A DNA stretch of 22,174 nucleotides from Hydrogenophilales bacterium RIFOXYD1_FULL_62_11. Its GTDB lineage: Bacteria > Pseudomonadota > Gammaproteobacteria > Burkholderiales > Thiobacillaceae. Location of the stretch: assembly GCA_001802655.1 (NCBI GenBank), contig MGZO01000035.1, forward strand, positions 15,452 through 37,625. The letters are read 5' to 3'. Every line of letters begins with the position of its first letter. Within the stretch, counting starts at the first letter, position 1. Shown one piece after another: positions 14,578 to 21,978 of this stretch. Below the pieces are notes generated by a model, which was given only the letters and a program-made list of their open reading frames with translations, was not told where the DNA came from and searched no databases. Position numbers and translations under genes: made by a program.

Positions 14578-16503
14578 ATGCGCGCCCTTCCCATGTTGTT
14601 TCGTCCGTTGAAATGGCTCGCAATCTTGCTTCTGCTCGTTGCTGTCGTCGGTGTCATCCTCACCAGTCTGCCGAACTGGAATGCAATGCGGGGTCCCCTC
14701 GCTCGAACCGTCGGCGACAAGACCGGTCGTGAGCTGAACATTGGCGGAGACCTGATCGTCAAGCTCGGGTGGCCGATCCTGCGCGTTCATGCGTCAAACG
14801 TCACGTTTTCGAACCCGCCCTGGGCGCGGGAAAAAAACATGATCGAGGTGGAGGATGTGACGTTCGGCGTGGTGGCCCCGCCCCTTTTCCACCGCAGTCT
14901 GATATTGGACGAGGTTCACCTCGACCGTGGCGGGATATATCTGGAAAAAAGCCGGGACGGCAGGAAAAACTGGCTGCTGGACCGGAATCAGCGCAATGAC
15001 AAGGCGCGTGTCGTCATCCGCCGCCTTACGGTCAGCGATGGCCGGATTGAATATCGGGATCCAGCCTCGCGGACCCGGCTGATCGCCAGGGTTTCGACGT
15101 CGGGCAGACCGACGAGCCAAACGCCCCTGCCTTTGAAGTTCAAGGTTGGGGGGCAGTACAAGGGGCAGCCGCTGGCTGTAACGGGTACGGGCGATAGCAT
15201 GCTGGCGCTACGCGACGTCGGGACGCCCTACCAACTGCGCCTCGCCGGCCGAATCGGGCCCACTGCGGTGCGTGCGGAGGGTCGTGTTACCGATCTGCTC
15301 AAGCTGTCTGCGGTCGATCTGCAGATTGCCCTGCGCGGGAGCAGCCTCGCGCAACTCTATCCGGTGCTGGGGATCGTCTTCCCCGATACGCCCCCCTATG
15401 CAACCCGAGGGCGCCTGGCACGCACCGGCACGTTGTGGCGTTATGAAAAATTCCAGGGCTGGATTGGCAGAAGCGACATTGCCGGTACGCTGCAGGTCGA
15501 TACCGGCGCAAAACGACCATTGCTCGTGGCGACCCTCAATTCAAGCCGACTGGATTTTTCCGATCTCGGTCCGCTCGTCGGCACCCGGGACACGCAGCAA
15601 ACGGCAACACAGACTGCATCGACACGCGATCGCGTCCTGCCGGACGTTGCGTTTCGTACCCAGCGCTGGTCAAGGATGGACGCCGATGTCACGCTGAATG
15701 CCCAGTCGATCGCACGCCCGGATGCACTGCCCATTGACCATCTGTCCACACGTCTGCGCCTGCACGATGCAGTGTTGCGGCTGAACCCGCTGAAGTTTGA
15801 CGTTGCCGGCGGCACGCTGGCTGGAGCGGTGAAGCTGGATGGGCGTCAGACTCCGATCCGGGCGGCGGTCGACCTGAAGGCGCGCAGCATGAAAATCGCC
15901 CGGCTGTTCCCGACCGTCGACCTCAACAAGACAAGCATTGGCGAGTTCAACGGCGACATCGAATTGGCGGGCGAGGGCGACACCGTGGCTGCCATGCTGG
16001 GTAGCGCAGACGGGAAGCTGGCCCTGGTGGCGGATGGCGGAATAATCAGCAGGTTGATGATGGAAACAGTCAGCCTGCATCTGCTTGAAATGCTGCAGCT
16101 CAAACTCACCGGCGACGAGGTCATCCGCATTCGCTGCGGTATCGCGGATTTCGGCGTGAAGGAAGGAATCATGCAGGCGAATACACTGATGCTCGACACC
16201 GACATCGTCCGCATCGATGGCAGCGGCCGCATCGATCTCCAGCAGGAAAAGCTCGATCTCCATATCGTGCCCAAGTCGAAGAAACTGAGTCTGTTAGCGC
16301 TCCGCACACCTATCCATCTCGAGGGTCGATTGTCCAGACCGGAAGTGGAACTGGACAAGGGCAATCTGGCGGCGCGCGGTCTGGCTGCGGTGGCGCTGGG
16401 TGCCGTAAGTCCAGCATTGGGACTGCTTCCGCTGATTGAAACCCGCACCGGGGCGGACAGCGAATGCAGGCAATTGATCGTCGAAACGAACGCGCGGCCC
16501 TGA
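14578..16503 (+). CDS. AsmA-family inner-membrane-anchored protein
   Basis: A 641-residue AsmA-family protein. Members are anchored in the inner membrane and project a long beta-rich groove into the periplasm; they are linked to lipid transport and outer-membrane homeostasis. The N-terminus has one TM helix (about residues 10-30), then the typical opening LNIGGDLIVKLGWPILRVHA and NPPWAREKNMIEVEDV. The C-terminal half has the AsmA signature region GGIISRLMMETVSLHLLEML and a family-like stretch DIVRIDGSGRIDLQQEKLDL. A second ATG at 14593 is possible; neither start has a strong ribosome site. The gap to the DsrC-like gene is 40 bases, so co-transcription with katE and the dismutase is likely. 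Confidence 0.92.
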   Translation: MRALPMLFRPLKWLAILLLLVAVVGVILTSLPNWNAMRGPLARTVGDKTGRELNIGGDLIVKLGWPILRVHASNVTFSNPPWAREKNMIEVEDVTFGVVAPPLFHRSLILDEVHLDRGGIYLEKSRDGRKNWLLDRNQRNDKARVVIRRLTVSDGRIEYRDPASRTRLIARVSTSGRPTSQTPLPLKFKVGGQYKGQPLAVTGTGDSMLALRDVGTPYQLRLAGRIGPTAVRAEGRVTDLLKLSAVDLQIALRGSSLAQLYPVLGIVFPDTPPYATRGRLARTGTLWRYEKFQGWIGRSDIAGTLQVDTGAKRPLLVATLNSSRLDFSDLGPLVGTRDTQQTATQTASTRDRVLPDVAFRTQRWSRMDADVTLNAQSIARPDALPIDHLSTRLRLHDAVLRLNPLKFDVAGGTLAGAVKLDGRQTPIRAAVDLKARSMKIARLFPTVDLNKTSIGEFNGDIELAGEGDTVAAMLGSADGKLALVADGGIISRLMMETVSLHLLEMLQLKLTGDEVIRIRCGIADFGVKEGIMQANTLMLDTDIVRIDGSGRIDLQQEKLDLHIVPKSKKLSLLALRTPIHLEGRLSRPEVELDKGNLAARGLAAVALGAVSPALGLLPLIETRTGADSECRQLIVETNARP

Positions 16504-16829
16504 AGTGCGCACTGCATGGTATGCAATCCCTGACTCGATGCGCGCGTCCGCATTCCCTTTCACCTCTCTGCTCACACCGGGCTTCATCTAATCCTACATG
16601 CAGAAGCGCTGCTCGCTTATACAAGCGCCGACCCGCATTCCTTATAGTGAATTCATGGCTGCGGCGTGACTTATCAGAGACCCGTCTACACAAGTATGGC
16701 GTTTTCCCTGCCGCGGTAGCCGGGGCTCGAATTGAGCAGCCATAAGGCGGTGGGTTTCCAGCTGGTGTCTGTCGAAAGCCACTGGTTAGAAGCAGTTCCC
16801 TCCGAGGTTCAATCAGAAAAGGAATCCAA
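16504..16829. other. intergenic region between asmA-like and BON genes
   Basis: A 326-base spacer with no credible gene. It contains only short symmetric elements (TGCAT-GGT-ATGCA near 16514, CGCTT-ATAC-AAGCG near 16615) and a TATAGT at 16643-16648 that could be a -10 element without a well-spaced -35. I see no intrinsic terminator with a T-run after the AsmA gene. The promoter of the downstream BON gene is presumably here. Confidence 0.5.
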
Positions 16830-17144
16830 ATGAATACGACTCATTTTTTAGGCGTAAGTCTTCTGACGGCAAGCCTGTTGGCAATGGGCGGCTGCACCGT
16901 GATGCGCGAGCAATCCACTGTCGGCCAGGCTGTCGACGATACCGCCATCACGACGCAGGTAAAGGCCCGTTTCGCTGAAAGCCCGGAGGTCAGTGCCATG
17001 GCAATCAACGTTGAAACGTTTCATGGCACCGTCCAGCTGTCCGGATTTGCCAAGAGCGAAAGCGAGCGCAGCATGGCCGAATCGATCGCACGCAAGGTTT
17101 CGAATGTGAAGTCGGTCAAGAACGACATTGTCGTCCGCCCGTAA
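16830..17144 (+). CDS. BON-domain lipoprotein, short form
   Basis: A 104-residue envelope lipoprotein. A signal sequence ends in MGGC with Cys22 as the likely lipidated residue. One BON domain occupies about residues 34-104: AVDDTAITTQVKARF, the strand AINVETFHGTVQLSGFAKS and the closing VKSVKNDIVVRP. It is a shorter paralogue-like relative of the BON protein at 9863-10276, with the same order of elements but without the long linker. AAAAGGAATCCAA upstream supports the start. It leads a plus-strand run of four small stress-type genes. Confidence 0.92.
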   Translation: MNTTHFLGVSLLTASLLAMGGCTVMREQSTVGQAVDDTAITTQVKARFAESPEVSAMAINVETFHGTVQLSGFAKSESERSMAESIARKVSNVKSVKNDIVVRP

Positions 17145-17217
17145 ATTCAGGGCGCACCGGTGTGCACGGCCGCTGCGCATTTTTCCGTAGTGCCAATGGT
17201 TTGAAAAGGAGAGAAAC

Positions 17218-17433
17218 ATGAACTGGGACATCATCGAAGGTAACTGGAAACAGGCCCAAGGCAAGGTCAAGGAACAGTGGGGCAAGCTTACGGACGACGA
17301 TTTTGATGTGATCAATGGGCGCCGTGAGCAGCTCACCGGAAAAATCCAGGAACGCTATGGTTTGTCCAAGGATGATGCTGAAAGGCAGATCAACGAGTGG
17401 CAGAAAACGGCCAATGACGACTGGTTTCATTAA
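17218..17433 (+). CDS. CsbD-family stress protein
   Basis: A 71-residue soluble protein of the CsbD family, small general-stress proteins of unknown mechanism first known as sigma-B dependent in Bacillus. The hallmark start MNWDIIEGNWKQAQGKVKEQ and the following WGKLTDDDFDVINGRREQL with GKIQERYGLSKDDAERQI are all present, at full family length, ending NDDWFH. GGAGAGAAAC precedes the ATG. It is 73 bases after the BON lipoprotein gene. A hairpin follows about 20 bases after the stop. Confidence 0.95.
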   Translation: MNWDIIEGNWKQAQGKVKEQWGKLTDDDFDVINGRREQLTGKIQERYGLSKDDAERQINEWQKTANDDWFH

Positions 17434-17455
17434 GTCGACGGGTTCGGCATGAAGC

Positions 17456-17482
17456 GGGCGGCAGGCCTTTGCCATGCCGCCC
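17456..17482 (+). terminator. GC-rich hairpin after csbD-like gene, possible terminator
   Basis: GGGCGGCA (17456-17463) pairs with TGCCGCCC (17475-17482); inside, GGC and GCC extend the stem around a CTTT loop with one bulged A. It begins 23 bases after the CsbD stop. No T-run follows, so it may be a weak terminator or an RNA-stabilising 3' structure. Confidence 0.4.
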
Positions 17483-17641
17483 CGGCGAGCTGTCGAAGAC
17501 GTTCGCCTGATCGAACTAAGTCTCGGGGTGTTGAGCAAAGCATCAGCCCACTGAAACTCACGTTCGATCGCGCGGCCGGTAAGCGCAGCCTTCCGTGTTG
17601 AATGTCTCCCCCACGGCCCCGCTGCCAGGAAAGGAGTCAAC

Positions 17642-18193
17642 ATGAAAATCAAGCACCTGATATTCGGTGAGCGTTCATTGACCAAGGTGGCTGCGCTTTT
17701 TGCCACCAAGAGTGTGGCAGAGGACGTGGCGCAGCAGGTGAAAGTGATGGCAGGTCTGGACGATCCCCAAGTCTATGTGGTGGGGCCGCCCGATGGGGGG
17801 GCCGTCAACAGCCCTGCGTTTTCCCGCAAGCTCGAACCGGAACAGGCGGGCATATGGCGCACCCTGGTGCGGGCGCACGTGGTTGCCGGCACGGCCGGCG
17901 TCATCGCTGGCGTGCTGGTTTATCTGGGCTTCCTTCTTGCGGCCAGCGCTGCCGTCGAGAGCTCGCCCGGCATGAGTCTGGTGGCGATGGTTTTCTTTGG
18001 CGGCCTGATCGGGCTGCTGCTGGGCGGCTTGTTGACTGCGCGTCCCGATCACGTCCGGGTGATTACGGCTGTGCGCCGTGCCATCCGCAGGGGACGCTGG
18101 GCAGTGGTCATCCATCCGGTGACGCAGCTTCAGCTTGACCTCGCTATGCGAGAACTGCGTACGCGCAGCGATCGCGTGGTACGCAGCCTTTAA
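17642..18193 (+). CDS. two-TM membrane protein with N-terminal soluble domain, unknown function
   Basis: A 183-residue protein. The N-terminal 75 residues look like a small alpha/beta domain (VAALFATKSVAEDVAQQVKV, then DDPQVYVVGPPD), as in stress proteins that pair such a domain with a hydrophobic Gly-rich segment. Two hydrophobic stretches follow at about 78-105 and 112-131, then a basic C-terminal region with RRAIRRGRWAVVIHPVTQ that probably lies in the cytoplasm. The overall plan resembles the minus-strand protein at 21409-21978, without obvious close identity. GGAAAGGAGTCAAC supports the start. No named family is assigned with confidence. Confidence 0.82.
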   Translation: MKIKHLIFGERSLTKVAALFATKSVAEDVAQQVKVMAGLDDPQVYVVGPPDGGAVNSPAFSRKLEPEQAGIWRTLVRAHVVAGTAGVIAGVLVYLGFLLAASAAVESSPGMSLVAMVFFGGLIGLLLGGLLTARPDHVRVITAVRRAIRRGRWAVVIHPVTQLQLDLAMRELRTRSDRVVRSL

Positions 18194-18215
18194 GTTCGGA
18201 GCCTGGCCTACTGAC

Positions 18216-18722
18216 ATGGAGGGCGCGATCGACTGGCATGCGCTTTTCGTTCCCTCGATGCACCTCGGCGAGGTCGTGTTGCGAGGGTCGCTGGTCTACC
18301 TGTTTCTGTTCACCCTGCTGCGCATTTTGCGGCGCGAGGCCGGGAATCTTGGCATTTCCGATCTGCTGGTCGTGGTGCTGATTGCCGATGCTGCACAGAA
18401 CGCAATGGCCAGTGAATACCGGTCCATCACCGAAGGCGTGGTCCTGGTCGCGACGATAGCCCTGTGGGATTATTTTCTCGACTGGCTCAGCTTCAGGGTG
18501 CCGGTCCTGCAGCGGCTGCTTCGCCCGGCTCCCCTGCTGTTGATCAAAAACGGCCGCCTGCAGCGACAGAACATGAAGCGGGAAATGATCCAGGAAGAGG
18601 AGTTGATGGGGCAGTTGCGCGAGAAGGGGATCCGCAGTGTGGGGGAGGTGAAGGAATGCTATCTGGAGGGGGACGGCCGCATCAGCATGATTCCAAGGAA
18701 CGCCAAGGGAAAGCAGGTCTGA
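18216..18722 (+). CDS. DUF421 (YetF-type) membrane protein
   Basis: A 168-residue inner-membrane protein of the DUF421/YetF family, whose biochemical role is poorly defined. About three hydrophobic helices occupy residues 15-100 (including GSLVYLFLFTLLRILRR and ISDLLVVVLIADAAQNAM), followed by the family's soluble domain with LLRPAPLLLIKNGRLQRQNM, a helix MIQEEELMGQLREKGI and a short strand region VKECYLEGDGRISMIP. The ATG at 18216 is chosen because the open frame further upstream (from 18135) overlaps the previous gene and lacks family sequence; the ribosome site is weak, suggesting coupling to the upstream gene 22 bases away. Confidence 0.9.
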   Translation: MEGAIDWHALFVPSMHLGEVVLRGSLVYLFLFTLLRILRREAGNLGISDLLVVVLIADAAQNAMASEYRSITEGVVLVATIALWDYFLDWLSFRVPVLQRLLRPAPLLLIKNGRLQRQNMKREMIQEEELMGQLREKGIRSVGEVKECYLEGDGRISMIPRNAKGKQV

Positions 18723-18739
18723 ACTTCTAATACTTGAAA

Positions 18740-18761
18740 GGCCGAACTGTCGTCTTCGGCC
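18740..18761 (-). terminator. hairpin between convergent genes, possible terminator
   Basis: GGCCGAA (18740-18746) pairs with TTCGGCC (18755-18761) around an eight-base loop. Read on the minus strand the stem is followed by TTTC, a poor T-run, so it could help end transcription of the hemerythrin gene. On the plus strand it lies 17 bases after the DUF421 stop. Confidence 0.45.
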
Positions 18762-18773
18762 GCACCAACGCGC

Positions 18774-18821
18774 GGGCACATGGAACCGGAAGAGGCTCAG
18801 CCTCACCGGTTCCATGTGCCC
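18774..18821. repeat. 48-base nested inverted repeat between convergent genes
   Basis: GGGCACATGGAACCGG (18774-18789) is perfectly inverted as CCGGTTCCATGTGCCC (18806-18821). The 16 bases between them contain a second inverted repeat, GAGGCT-C-AGCCTC (18792-18804). The whole can fold into one long hairpin with only three unpaired bases between the stems. It sits between the convergent DUF421 and hemerythrin genes. No T-run follows on either strand, so a bidirectional RNA 3'-end structure, a protein-binding site or a small mobile or repeat element are all open. Confidence 0.9.
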
Positions 18822-18845
18822 ACATGACTTGCATGGCTCGGATGC

Positions 18846-19328
18846 TCAGGCGGCCATCTCTTCGAGCTCAGCCATCAGTTCGTCTTTGCGGGCCTGTAGC
18901 GCATCCCGCATCTTCACCAAGTCCACCTTGGTTGCACGTGCCTTCGGAAACATCTCGTTGCGCTCTTCCTTGACGTGGTGGTCGATGTATTCGCCCAGCA
19001 CCGTCACCTTGGCGTCGAAAAGCACATCGCCGGCTTCCATTTCCTGAATCTGCGCAATCAGGTCCTTGGCGCTCATGTGCTCGACTTCGGCCTCGCTCAT
19101 CATGAGTTCGTCCTTGATGGCCTTGCGTATCCCTGGGTAGAAGATTTCTTCCTCAATCTGCGCATGTACCGTCAGCTCCCGGCAGATTTTATCGGCCAAC
19201 ATCCGCTTCTTTTCGCGGGTATTGCCCTTGGACTCGGTCAACTCCTCGAATTCGGTAAACATTTTCTTGACGGCCTTGTGGTCGGCGTCGAGCAGGTCGC
19301 AAGCGTCTTTCTGTTTTGCTGTTGCCAT
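18846..19328 (-). CDS. hemerythrin HHE-domain protein
   Basis: A 160-residue soluble protein with a hemerythrin-type four-helix bundle, a fold that binds a di-iron centre and can sense or handle O2, NO or iron. Candidate ligands are His17 (DADHKAVKK), His55 and Glu59 (LTVHAQIEEEIFYP), His84 (EVEHMSAKD) and His117/His118 with Glu121/Glu122 (IDHHVKEERNEMFP). The C-terminal helix is charged and coiled-coil-like. No output domain is fused, so it acts alone. AAAGGAAACACC precedes the start. It is convergent with the DUF421 gene and about 210 bases downstream of tsdA on the same strand. Confidence 0.93.
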   Translation of the reverse strand: MATAKQKDACDLLDADHKAVKKMFTEFEELTESKGNTREKKRMLADKICRELTVHAQIEEEIFYPGIRKAIKDELMMSEAEVEHMSAKDLIAQIQEMEAGDVLFDAKVTVLGEYIDHHVKEERNEMFPKARATKVDLVKMRDALQARKDELMAELEEMAA

Positions 19329-19540
19329 GGTGTTTCCTTTCGCTTATCGGGTTGGGTTTACAAAGGCTTTGGGGTTAACAACCTTGCGTTTGAAGCATGC
19401 GGGTTGTCGTTAGTATTTGACTGCGGACGCCCTGCCGGCTTCAAGAGCGTTTGTCTCGACCTGTTGTCAGACGATGCCTATCGTATTGATCTTCCAACGG
19501 CCCACCGGCGACGGCAATGCGTTTTCCCCGCCAGGCAGGG

Positions 19541-20518
19541 TCAGGATTGTGTGACTCTGGGATCTGCCGGCCGGGAGTGGCTGTTCATATATTTGGCCAC
19601 ATCCCATGCTTCCTGCTCGGTCAGCTTGTTGCCCTGACCGAGCGGCATGTTCGCCCGAATGAACGCAGCAGCATTGTGAATCTGGGTCATGCCCGCTCCG
19701 GCGTTGTACGAATCCTTGCCCCACAGGGGTGGAAAGGCATAACGCCCGCTGACCTGCGTCCCCTGCCCGTCGGCGCCGTGACAAATCGCACAGTTGGCTT
19801 CGAAGACTTTCTTGCCGCGTGCTTCATCGGGGGGGCGCTGCGGTTCTGCCAGTTTCGGATACCCGCGCCCCGCGAGTTCAACCCCGACCGGCGCACCCCT
19901 GGATAGCCAGTAGCTGTAACTCATCAAGGCGATCAGCTCCTTGCTGCCCGGAGGCGGGGCCTTGCCGTTCATGCTGAAACGAAAGCAGCCCGTGAGGCGG
20001 TCTTCGTAGCTGTTCACCCTGCGGTTTTTTTCGCGATAAGCCGGGAACATGCCGTAGGCCGCCCACAAGGGGGCCGAATCGGCTTTGCGGCCTTCATCGA
20101 GATGGCAGTTTACGCAGTTGAGTCCGTTGCCGACGTAGGCGCGTGCATAGGTTTGCGTGTCGTTGAAAATGTTCCTCCCCAGGCGGACCGTCTCGCCGAA
20201 CGCTCCGCTGGGGAGGTCATCGACGTCAGGCGGGGAAAAATCGACCCGGATCGTTTTCGGGTCAGTCGGGGCGGGAAGGGGGAGCGGTTCGACCGCCGTC
20301 GGGGCTGCCCCCGTTTGTGCCGCATTCTTGCCGGGGGCGGGCACGGCATTTGCGGCAGGGAGATGCTCATATTCCGCCTTTGAAATCCATTCGGCGGGTA
20401 TCCAGACAATGCCGGCAATGATGAGCGTCGCCGCCACGACCAGCAGGATCCACGAAGGATGAAATGTTCGGGTGTGCTTCTGGTTTTCAAACCAGTTCCT
20501 GAGCCGGTTGGGCATCAT
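19541..20518 (-). CDS. tsdA: TsdA-like di-haem thiosulfate dehydrogenase, membrane-anchored
   Basis: A 325-residue di-haem cytochrome c resembling TsdA, which joins two thiosulfates into tetrathionate in the periplasm. Haem motifs are CVNCH (135-139) and CAICH (243-247). TsdA-like landmarks include GRNIFNDTQTYARAYVGNGL, CHLDEGR and GCFRFSMNGKAPP; Cys178 in the last is positioned as the unusual Cys axial ligand of haem 1 known in TsdA, and Met291 in RANMPLG is a candidate ligand for haem 2. Residues 23-40 form a hydrophobic helix without an obvious cleavage site, followed by a Pro/Ala-rich linker to about 90, so it is probably tethered to the membrane; characterised TsdA proteins are generally soluble. 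The start overlaps the tsdB stop by four bases (ATGA). Tetrathionate reduction is also possible for this family. Confidence 0.85.
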   Translation of the reverse strand: MMPNRLRNWFENQKHTRTFHPSWILLVVAATLIIAGIVWIPAEWISKAEYEHLPAANAVPAPGKNAAQTGAAPTAVEPLPLPAPTDPKTIRVDFSPPDVDDLPSGAFGETVRLGRNIFNDTQTYARAYVGNGLNCVNCHLDEGRKADSAPLWAAYGMFPAYREKNRRVNSYEDRLTGCFRFSMNGKAPPPGSKELIALMSYSYWLSRGAPVGVELAGRGYPKLAEPQRPPDEARGKKVFEANCAICHGADGQGTQVSGRYAFPPLWGKDSYNAGAGMTQIHNAAAFIRANMPLGQGNKLTEQEAWDVAKYMNSHSRPADPRVTQS

Positions 20519-21213
20519 TCCCTCCTTTCGGAAAGCAATGGGTGTTCGAGATAGAGGCTGGTGGCGTCGATTTCAGCCTCCGTCATTCTGTCGGCGACAG
20601 CCTTCATCAGTCCTTGTGGGTCGTTGCTGCGCGTTTCCGCCTGCCACGCCTTCAACTGTGCCCGGGTATAGGCGCTTGGCTGTCCGGCCAGCGCCGGAAA
20701 GTGAGGGGGAGTGCCTGCCCCGTCGGGGCCATGGCAGGCAAAGCACGCAGGGATCCCTTTGTTCCAGTTTCCCCTGATGGCCAACCTCGAACCGAGTAAA
20801 AACTGGGGTGAGGAAGCAGCCGTCTTCGCGTCCGCTTTCCAGCCCGGCAGGCTGGCGTAATAGTCAGCAGCGTCGCGCTTCTGCCGCGCGCTGAGCGCGC
20901 GGGCAATCGGTTCCATCTGGGGGTTCTTGCGCTTGCCGTTGGAAAAATCCTGCAGCTGTTTGAGCAGATACGCCTTCGGCTGGCCGGCCAAACGGGGAAA
21001 GCCCGCTGCTGCCTGACCTTCGCCGCGTGCGCCGTGGCACGCTAAGCACGCGGTAATACCGGGCCCGCCTTGTTGGGCGAGTGCGGCGCCGGCAAGCCGG
21101 TCGGCGTGCGCAGCACCCGGCCCCAGGCTCGCCCATGCGATCAAGACCATCGCGAGCAGCCCGCCTTTCGACGCAGGGTGGAGACAGCGGGGGTTGAATG
21201 GGTTTGTTCTCAT
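20515..21213 (-). CDS. tsdB: TsdB-like di-haem cytochrome c (cytochrome c4 type)
   Basis: A 232-residue periplasmic di-haem cytochrome with two similar halves as in cytochrome c4. The signal peptide ends about GAAHA, before DRL. Haem motifs are CLACH (56-60) and CFACH (157-161), each followed by GFPRLAGQP or HFPALAGQP, the c4-like repeat. Met100 (NPQM) and Met203 (PQGLM) are candidate axial ligands. In several bacteria TsdB is encoded directly before TsdA and accepts its electrons; the same order with a four-base overlap is present here, which supports the assignment over a general cytochrome c4. The ribosome site is weak (GAGCGGA). Electrons would pass on to a terminal oxidase not seen in this window. 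Confidence 0.82.
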   Translation of the reverse strand: MRTNPFNPRCLHPASKGGLLAMVLIAWASLGPGAAHADRLAGAALAQQGGPGITACLACHGARGEGQAAAGFPRLAGQPKAYLLKQLQDFSNGKRKNPQMEPIARALSARQKRDAADYYASLPGWKADAKTAASSPQFLLGSRLAIRGNWNKGIPACFACHGPDGAGTPPHFPALAGQPSAYTRAQLKAWQAETRSNDPQGLMKAVADRMTEAEIDATSLYLEHPLLSERRE

Positions 21214-21408
21214 GACATCCGCTCGAAATGAATGGCGCCTTACATCAGTGCAGCGCCTGGAAACCTGAGATTAGATCGGCGGGATCACTGAACACAGTCA
21301 GCCTTGGCTGCGGCAGGGTGTAAGAAACATCCGAAGGCAGCTGGATACGCATGGAGTTGCCAATCCTGCCGGGCAATCGAATGGCCAGCGGCCGCGCTGA
21401 AGCGCCGC

Positions 21409-21978
21409 TCAGCGGATGACGTTGCAGGGGACAAGCGGATCGAAGTCAACCCACTCCCCGTTCTGCACCACGCCTGCCGCTTCTTCGACTTGCTGCGCGC
21501 GCGCGAGAATCTCGAGTGCATTTTCCCGTTCTGTGGGCGTCGCAACAGCAACAGCCAGCATGACGCCCGATTTGCGGGGCTGCACGTTAGCGCCGGTCTC
21601 GTTGCTGGCGCGAACGGGACCGGCTTGCGCGTCGGGTTCGTCCATCTTGTTCAGCGCGCCGACCAGAGAGCCGGCGTAGGCACCCACCGCAGCGCCCAGC
21701 AGGGGGCCGGCTGGGCCCAGCACGGGCAGCGTAGCCACGCCGACCAGGGTGCCTGCACCAATGCCGCCGACAGCGCCCCGCACCGCTCCGGACGAGGCCT
21801 CGTGCGTCCCGGCCGACTCGTCTTCATCGCCGCCCACGGGATGAAGGGCATGCTGCCCTTGCGGGTTGAGATAAAAAAGGCTCGTCTCGTGGGCCGGAAA
21901 TCCTGCGCGCAACAATTTACGCGACGCGTTTTCTGCCTCGGCCAGCTGGTCGTAACGACCGACAATAAGCGTTTTCAT
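21409..21978 (-). CDS. general-stress-type protein with Gly-rich membrane segment
   Basis: A 189-residue protein. The first 55 residues form a small alpha/beta-looking domain starting MKTLIVGRYDQLAEAENASRKLLRAG, the kind found in bacterial general-stress and heat-induced proteins. A Gly/Ala-rich hydrophobic stretch at about 68-105 could insert in membranes. The C-terminal third has VMLAVAVATPTERENALEIL and ends VPCNVIR. No catalytic motif is visible. The ATG at 21978 is favoured because GGAGAC precedes it and the domain begins there; an in-frame ATG at 22125 would add 49 polar residues with no ribosome site. The upstream 196 bases to the window edge probably hold the promoter. A 6-bp hairpin overlaps the stop codon. 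Confidence 0.82.
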   Translation of the reverse strand: MKTLIVGRYDQLAEAENASRKLLRAGFPAHETSLFYLNPQGQHALHPVGGDEDESAGTHEASSGAVRGAVGGIGAGTLVGVATLPVLGPAGPLLGAAVGAYAGSLVGALNKMDEPDAQAGPVRASNETGANVQPRKSGVMLAVAVATPTERENALEILARAQQVEEAAGVVQNGEWVDFDPLVPCNVIR

